Made by a program: the position numbers and the translations under genes. From positions 8,494,001 through 8,558,000 of the forward strand of contig CM037472.1 of the NCBI GenBank assembly GCA_021014325.1: 64,000 nt of DNA, written 5' to 3'. Position 1 is the first letter of the stretch. Each line of letters opens with the position of its first letter. The DNA is from Plazaster borealis (lineage: Eukaryota > Echinodermata > Asteroidea > Forcipulatida > Labidiasteridae). The notes beneath the pieces were generated by a model. That model was not told the origin of the DNA. It searched no databases and saw only the letters and a program-made list of their open reading frames with translations. Positions 58,801-64,000 of this stretch are shown here, piece by piece.

Positions 58801-61800
58801 ATTCCTGTCTAAATCAGCACTGTCGAGCATGGTCATGAGTTTATCCAACGCAGACGTCATTTTCTGCAGTTCTTTGGTATTTGCCGCCTCTTTTTTGTCC
58901 CTCTTTCTGTAAAGTAAACATTTACATGCAGGCCTGATGCTTCGTTCTTGAAAGGACCAGGGCACCGAGGCATTTTCTCCTTGGTAAAGGGCACCTCTAT
59001 GAGGAAATTGTTTTGTCTCGAGCAGAAGATTTACGTATGAGGCCGTCAGACAGATGCCCCATTATTGGGATCTCTTCATGGAATTTTAGGCCTGTTAAAA
59101 ACCTTGATGATGAAACCTAAATGGCCAGAGAATATACGTTTACAAACGATGACTTTTCAATAAAAGTAGATGGAATTGCCACCGATTTATGGTCTATACG
59201 TGTATTGTACTACAAATAAATCTACTCTTCCAAAACGACAATATTGCACTTTTCATATAAACATTCACATCACCTTTTACGTCAAAATCTAGACTTCGGC
59301 TCAGGTCACGAGTATTGAAGCACGGTCCCGTCGATCAGTATTCGCAACTTTGGCAATACATGTATTATGCAATGTGCAACGTTTTATATATAAAAACTGT
59401 TTGCAACTTCTTGCAAAAACTGTGGAAAATGACGTTGATAGATGCATAGGCCCATTGGTAATAAAGCTGTTAAATTTGACGTCAGGAACCACGCCAATAT
59501 TTAAGCCGGTGAGATTTTCCTTTAAAGGATACCGACTGACTTCCCGTTCTCTAATAATGGGGACGATTAGCTTTTGGAGTGGGGATGGGGGGGGGGGGGC
59601 TTGTCTTGTTTGATCCTTATTGTAAATAAATCGTACGATACCTGTGAAGTTTAGTGTTTGGTCTTTTGACTTTCCCTTCCTTGTTGTGTAGGCGGGTCCT
59701 TTCCTCCATGTAATCTTTCATCAAGACTGGATCAGAAGCGGAGTACTTCAATGGTAAAACGGTTAATGTTTTCAATTAGACCTATTAATAATATACCAAC
59801 AAAACTGATTCGTTCAGGTGTACATTTCATTGAAATATGACGTGCCGTTATAATCTCCCCTGAATTTAGTAGGCCTACTTTGGAATTTATTTACTAAACG
59901 AACTGAATCAATTCCCGGACCCTACTACGTTTAAAAAAACACTATGATAAGTATCTCAGTTCAGGTCTGTATGATTGCGTTGATCTGTACATTGAAGAAA
60001 AACAAGATGGCTGACGTAGAGGGTCTGTAACTTACAGTCATGACACCAAGTGTTTTCTTGTTGACTGTGCCAAACCGCTCCGCTGTTGACCATTTCTCGC
60101 TCACTTTTGCCAAGTCGGAAAATCTTTTCAAAAATTGGTCTCCTTCCTTCATCGACAAATACCACCCTGCGGGAAAAATAGGGAAACAAATTTGTCTTCA
60201 ATATTATTTTGTTGCTGTGTTTAGTGTGTTTTTTCCCCCATTGATTTGCACTGTGCTCGGCCGTCTTATTCTTGCTGCCTGCTCCTTGGATTTGGGGTGG
60301 GTGTTTTCTCTATTTGCCGTTAAACTTTGGGGGGGGGTGTTGTTTATTTGTTTGACCCGACTCTTGGAGTGTTTTCCATTTGTTTGTAGTATTTTTTGCT
60401 TTTGATAAAGAGCCTTTTTTCCATAGAACCAATGGATGGGAAATAGCAAATGTTACTTTAGGTTTCGTTCATTTTTTTCTTGTCAATTTTCTTGGTTTAC
60501 CCCGAAATTGATTTATGATTACCCAGTCAGTTTCCCTTGAGGACTGTGTTTTCTTTCAAGTCTTTTGAATGCAATAAAGCTGCAATAGGTGTACGGATTT
60601 CCTCCCAAGTTTGTAAATCGTAGACGTACGTTATGGATCAGATTGGCTTAGTGGTTTCTTCCCTGCCTTTCACCTCTGGTGGGTTCGGTTCACCTCAGAC
60701 CAGAGCCTCGCATATGGGTTGAGTGTTCTGTCCAAACCTGATTTATACATGTGCTTTTCCCACTTGTTTTTTCCCTTCCCACATTTAAAACAGTGGGTAT
60801 TTCTTTATCGTCTTCCCTCTTACAGTGATATTCCATTTTGAGGTCTCTTGGTTTCGTTATCACAAAGGACTTGAATTAAAAAACATATTATAAGTACACT
60901 AAGCTTAAATTCCCAACAGCGTTCGATGAGCAGAATGACCGATAGACACTGACTGTGGGGTCCATACTTTATCTTTGTCATTTTACCCTATAACAATACA
61001 GAGACAGAGTGATCTGAGGGGTATAAACTTCAAAATTATAACAACAAAGTTACGTACACTGCAAAATAAATCGGTAATTTTTACTTTGATTTACCTTGGC
61101 AGCATTGGTGCCAAACAATACACTCCAAAAACTCCCAGGTCAGAACTTACCGTGAATCATTCAGAGTCCCGTGGGCCTAATCCGATTCTGGGTCAGTATG
61201 ACCCAGAATCTTCGTCAGAATGACCCTAATGATGGCTCAAATTAATGCAGCATCCGAGTTAAAATCCCGTTTTAACCAGTTTCCGTGGATCGGCCTGACC
61301 CCTGACCCAGAAATGGGTCAGGCCCACTTGGACCCGGAATCCGGGACAACTCTGACCCGGGAGATTTTAGGAAGTATTGCCGTAAAACTTTAACTTACGC
61401 TTGACGTAATTCAAAGAAATTCACCATACGGGAATCAGCCGTCTGCAATAACCGGCATTTAATGGAAGAATATCAACTACCGTTTTTGTAGTGAACCCTT
61501 TCCCTATATTTTTTTACCTGTAACTAACATTTCGGCACCCAAAATGTCAAATGAACAACAGTAAAATTCTGAATTGTTTATAATAATTATAGGCACACTC
61601 ACCATCGTAAACATGGAGCGGGTAGTTGCACAAAACTCCACCATCTACAAAGATACCCTTGTTCCATTTCACAGGTTTTAACAAACCTATCAAATTTAAA
61701 CAAAATGATAAGCAGGCATGACATCACATTAATGTCCATGAAGTTTCATATTCATATTATCTCAACGGTTAAAATGTTCACAAATACAACTGCAAAGAAG

Positions 61801-63391
61801 AAAGGGATTAACAAATTTTGAAATGTCGTGTTTGTTGTGTGTTTTGCGTGCTGGGGTGTTTGTTTGTTTATTTGTTTGCTGTTGTTGCTGTTGTGATTTT
61901 TAAAGGGGCTGTGTCGTCATGATCAAAGCAGCTCTCACCAAATAATTAGGCCTACTGACACCGGGCGCGCGCCGTGTGCAGTAACTGGGTGAGAGTTCCA
62001 TAATTCCATGTACAGCCATAGGCCTGCTTTGATGACGATACGGCCCTTTTAAGTGCATTATATAGAACTCTGTTATCCCAGTACCTGGAACTGAAGATGA
62101 TGCCCTCGCAGCTAGATAGATAGGCATATCTGGTGTGGTTTTGACGTGAAAGTACACTGTATCCATCTTACTCAAGTCGGAAGCTAAGATACACAACTCG
62201 ACCTGTTTGTCGTTGTAAAGCTGAAATGGAAACAGGACATGAAACTGCCGTAAAGCCGCCTCCGAATAAAGTGACTTATGCTTTGACTTACTATGGCCGT
62301 TGGCTGCAACGGCAGCGTTGAAGAATATAACTTTTCAGCGTTCCGGCCATAGCCAGTAGCCACTGCCGAAGCCATATTTGCATATAAACCGCCATCGCTG
62401 AGGTCAACCAATGGAAACGCGCAGGCACACTGTACGCGCCATACACTGTGCCAACCAATGATAGGTCTTCCTTTGACCTCAGAGAGGGCGATGTGTGAGC
62501 TTGGTGAAATAAATTACGTCGAAGTCAGGAAGTTATGGCTCTCGTGCAGTTAACGAGCATTAATACGAGTCTTGATACGAGTTTTGGAGATGCAAATTTG
62601 TCGGCATACTTTTAGTGAAGTCTAATCAACGGACACTCATTTTAGATGAAATAATTGTGCAGAATGCTTACCACCATTATCATCTTTTTAACAAGTAAGA
62701 TGTCGGATAGAAATAACACAATTTTTCGGGGTCATCACCAAAGTATGACCCTACCTTTAATCACAATGCCGGTACAACTACAACACAGACTTCACTCTAG
62801 AGACACGATTGACAGACAGTTCGGGGAATGGAAATGTACGGATGCCCTGTATAGAAGGAGCCCCCCCCCCCGACTTCAGATTTGATGCCCTTCCGGATAG
62901 TTTTTATTTTATAAATCTACTATGCAATTATATAAACCTTTCCATGAATGGCCGTTTCGTGCATGCAGTATATAAAGGTCGAGGGCCTATAAACTACACA
63001 CTCTCAAACCTTCCGGGTCAGAATTGACCCCGGCCCTGGTCCTGAACCATGTCTGAGTTTAGTATGACCACGAATCTGTGTCAAAATGACCGAAAGAGTT
63101 CAAACTTACTCAGAAACCGAGTTGAAATCCATAACCCCCCCCCTATTTTGCGGGTCAGCCTGACTAGGGTCAGGCCCCTGGGACCTGGGTCAATTCCGAC
63201 CCGAGTGTATGTATGTTCAAACGCAATCCAACGCGAAATGAGTTTTAGTATACATACCTGTCTGAAGGTGTAGTTTTTGTCACGGGTCTTGTCTTTGATT
63301 TTTCTTGCTATCCAATTCTCGAGTTTCTTTCCAGGATGGGCCCCCAATTGTCTCACCAGGCTGACAAGTCGCCCTGGTACACAACAACCGT
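55896..63391 (-). CDS. Patatin-like phospholipase with inserted EF-hands (patatin B, 5' part outside window)
   Basis: Tandem paralogue of patatin A with ten visible exons: 63258-63391, 62085-62220, 61603-61686, 60036-60166, 59642-59745, 58759-58906, 58448-58558, 57812-57970, 56369-56464, 55896-56003. Each has the same phase as its counterpart, and length differences are whole codons. Visible features are [13 protein letters not shown] (dyad Asp), EF-hand loops DLDRNGTISRQE and DTNKNEEIEYKE, and the C-terminal [17 protein letters not shown] segment. The oxyanion and GxSxG exons must lie beyond position 64,000, so catalytic competence cannot be judged here. The tail after FLRE differs fully from patatin A. 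No stop or frameshift is seen in the visible exons. Confidence 0.87.
56896..57106. mobile_element. MITE with CACTGCAAA ends
   Basis: Left CACTGCAAACAATGGGGTGT, and right the complement of ACACTCCAGTTTTTGCAGTG. Inner blocks GGTGTTAAAATAACAC and GGTGTTATTTTAACA are also inverted. It lies in patatin B intron between 56,465 and 57,811. Confidence 0.8.
58039..58177. mobile_element. Short MITE with 40-bp arms
   Basis: Arms contain CCGAATTGGCGACTACAGC and GCTGTAGCCGCCAATTCGG with GCTACGGCTACGGCT repeats. A decayed relative lies at 33,708, and a more distant one may lie at 62,250-62,380. Confidence 0.75.
60465..60560 (+). mobile_element. Single diverged copy of the array's SINE-like core
   Basis: TCAATTTTCTTGGTTTACCC, then GATTACCCAGTCAGTTTCCC TTGAGG, match the block that follows the tRNA-like part in every array unit. 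The tRNA-like head is not recognisable. It sits in a patatin B intron. Confidence 0.65.
60630..60760 (+). mobile_element. tRNA-derived SINE, family 1, diverged copy
   Basis: A box TGGCTTAGTGG (60,644-60,654) and B-box-like GGTTCGGTTCA (60,682-60,692). CACCTCTG and GACCAGAGCCT are shared with the SINE at 20,222-20,495. Confidence 0.6.
61121..61372. repeat. GGGTCA/TGACCC-rich element, copy 3
   Basis: Begins CACTCCAAAAACTCCCAGGT and contains GATTCTGGGTCAGTATGACC and other hexamers. It lies in a patatin B intron. Confidence 0.65.
61900..62052. mobile_element. TTAA-flanked MITE, family C
   Basis: TTAA at both ends; termini AGGGGCTGTGTCGTCATGAT and the complement of CATCAAAGCAGG-type sequence (GCTTTGATGACGATACGGCC). 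It ends 33 bp from the exon at 62,085. Confidence 0.8.
62085..62220 (-). CDS. Fourth-type exon of patatin B (near-identical to patatin A)
   Basis: Encodes [20 protein letters not shown] followed by [20 protein letters not shown]. Only about four differences in 136 bases separate it from 34905-35040, far fewer than in other exons of the pair. Confidence 0.92.
62996..63210. repeat. GGGTCA/TGACCC-rich element, copy 4
   Basis: CCGGGTCAGAATTGACCCC at the left and GGGTCAATTCCGACCC at the right form the inverted ends. It lies 48 bp from the exon at 63,258. Confidence 0.65.
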
Positions 63392-64000
63392 CTGTCATGA
63401 AAATGAGTCAATAGCAACGACACTAATTGGTGATGAATAACGATTGACAATGACCACGACAGGCCAAGAGCAATACTAAAATATGTCAACATCCAACTGA
63501 TAGAAATCTGTCCAAAACGATACTTAGCTAGAATATTCCATGGCGATGTTCAATGGTCTCAGTATTTGGTTGAATGCCACACCATTGTACCGGTGTATGA
63601 ACTAAAAATAAATCATGGTCAATGACAAAATGCGACAATGCAGGCAAGAGAATGAAAAAGTGCACAGCAAAAAACACGTTCTCATTGTGTGTGTGTTTTA
63701 ACGCCATACATACGAAATATGGACCTGAGAACAGAAGAGGTCCACATAATGTAGGGACTTGAAACACTATGTGGACTTACACACGTCCACACACTGTTTT
63801 TTGCAGTGTTATTTTGAAGAAATGTTATTTCGTTCGGTTGAACTGGGTGAATTAGAACGAAATGTAGTTCTCAATAAGATAGAATCACTCCGCTGTATGC
63901 AGATGTAGATAGGAGAAAATGGGAAGTATAAAAGGAGGTGCTTGGGTAGCACGGGCCATCTGCGCACCGGCAGGCTCGATTCCATTACTTAATTTATTTA
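63392..64000. other. Patatin B intron running off the window
   Basis: No exon is seen. It holds a MITE at 63,663-63,808 and, at the edge, a possible pol III B-box-like GGCTCGATTCC near 63,972 that may begin another SINE. Confidence 0.5.
63663..63808. mobile_element. MITE with CACWGCAAAAAACA ends
   Basis: Left CACAGCAAAAAACACG, and right the complement of CTGTTTTTTGCAGTG. It is related in its ends to the element at 56,896. Inner GGTCCACATA and TATGTGGAC blocks are inverted. Confidence 0.65.

Overview
This is animal genomic DNA. It is AT-rich and holds three intron-rich genes, all on the minus strand, in a background of short inverted-repeat transposons, SINEs, satellites and one full-length BEL/Pao retrotransposon. 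POLE2 exons resemble the vertebrate gene closely. The BEL/Pao element, the piggyBac-like TTAA-flanked MITEs and the tRNA-derived SINEs point to a marine invertebrate, possibly an echinoderm or another invertebrate deuterostome. The species is an inference, not a reading.

Layout. (1) 3,875-17,930: a complete POLE2 gene (DNA polymerase epsilon subunit 2) with 14 coding exons that join in frame to 523 codons. Its sixth intron is a U12-type AT-AC minor intron. A minisatellite and several MITEs lie in other introns, and an E2F-like site lies just upstream of the start codon. (2) 17,931-22,490: intergenic, mostly repeats. (3) 22,491-51,465: a complete 12-exon gene ('patatin A') of 504 codons. It encodes a patatin-like phospholipase with two EF-hands placed between the catalytic core and the last patatin segment. 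Its introns hold a 7.6-kb BEL/Pao element (24,698-32,312) and an 11-kb tandem array of 35 tRNA-like units (38,660-49,739) on the opposite strand. (4) 51,466-55,895: intergenic repeats. (5) 55,896-63,391 and beyond the right edge: a tandem paralogue ('patatin B') with the same exon order and phases. Its first two exons, including the catalytic serine exon, lie outside the window.

The patatin pair is a tandem duplication. Exon phases are identical, but one short tract around the fourth exon is far more similar than the rest, which suggests gene conversion. The fusion of a Ser-Asp lipase with EF-hands suggests calcium control of a cytosolic lipid hydrolase.

The strongest candidates for something undescribed are the EF-hand insertion in the patatin fold and the large antisense tRNA-like array. 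Every array unit carries intact pol III A and B boxes and a T5 terminator. I saw no bacterial or free-living viral genes, no CRISPR array and no rRNA.
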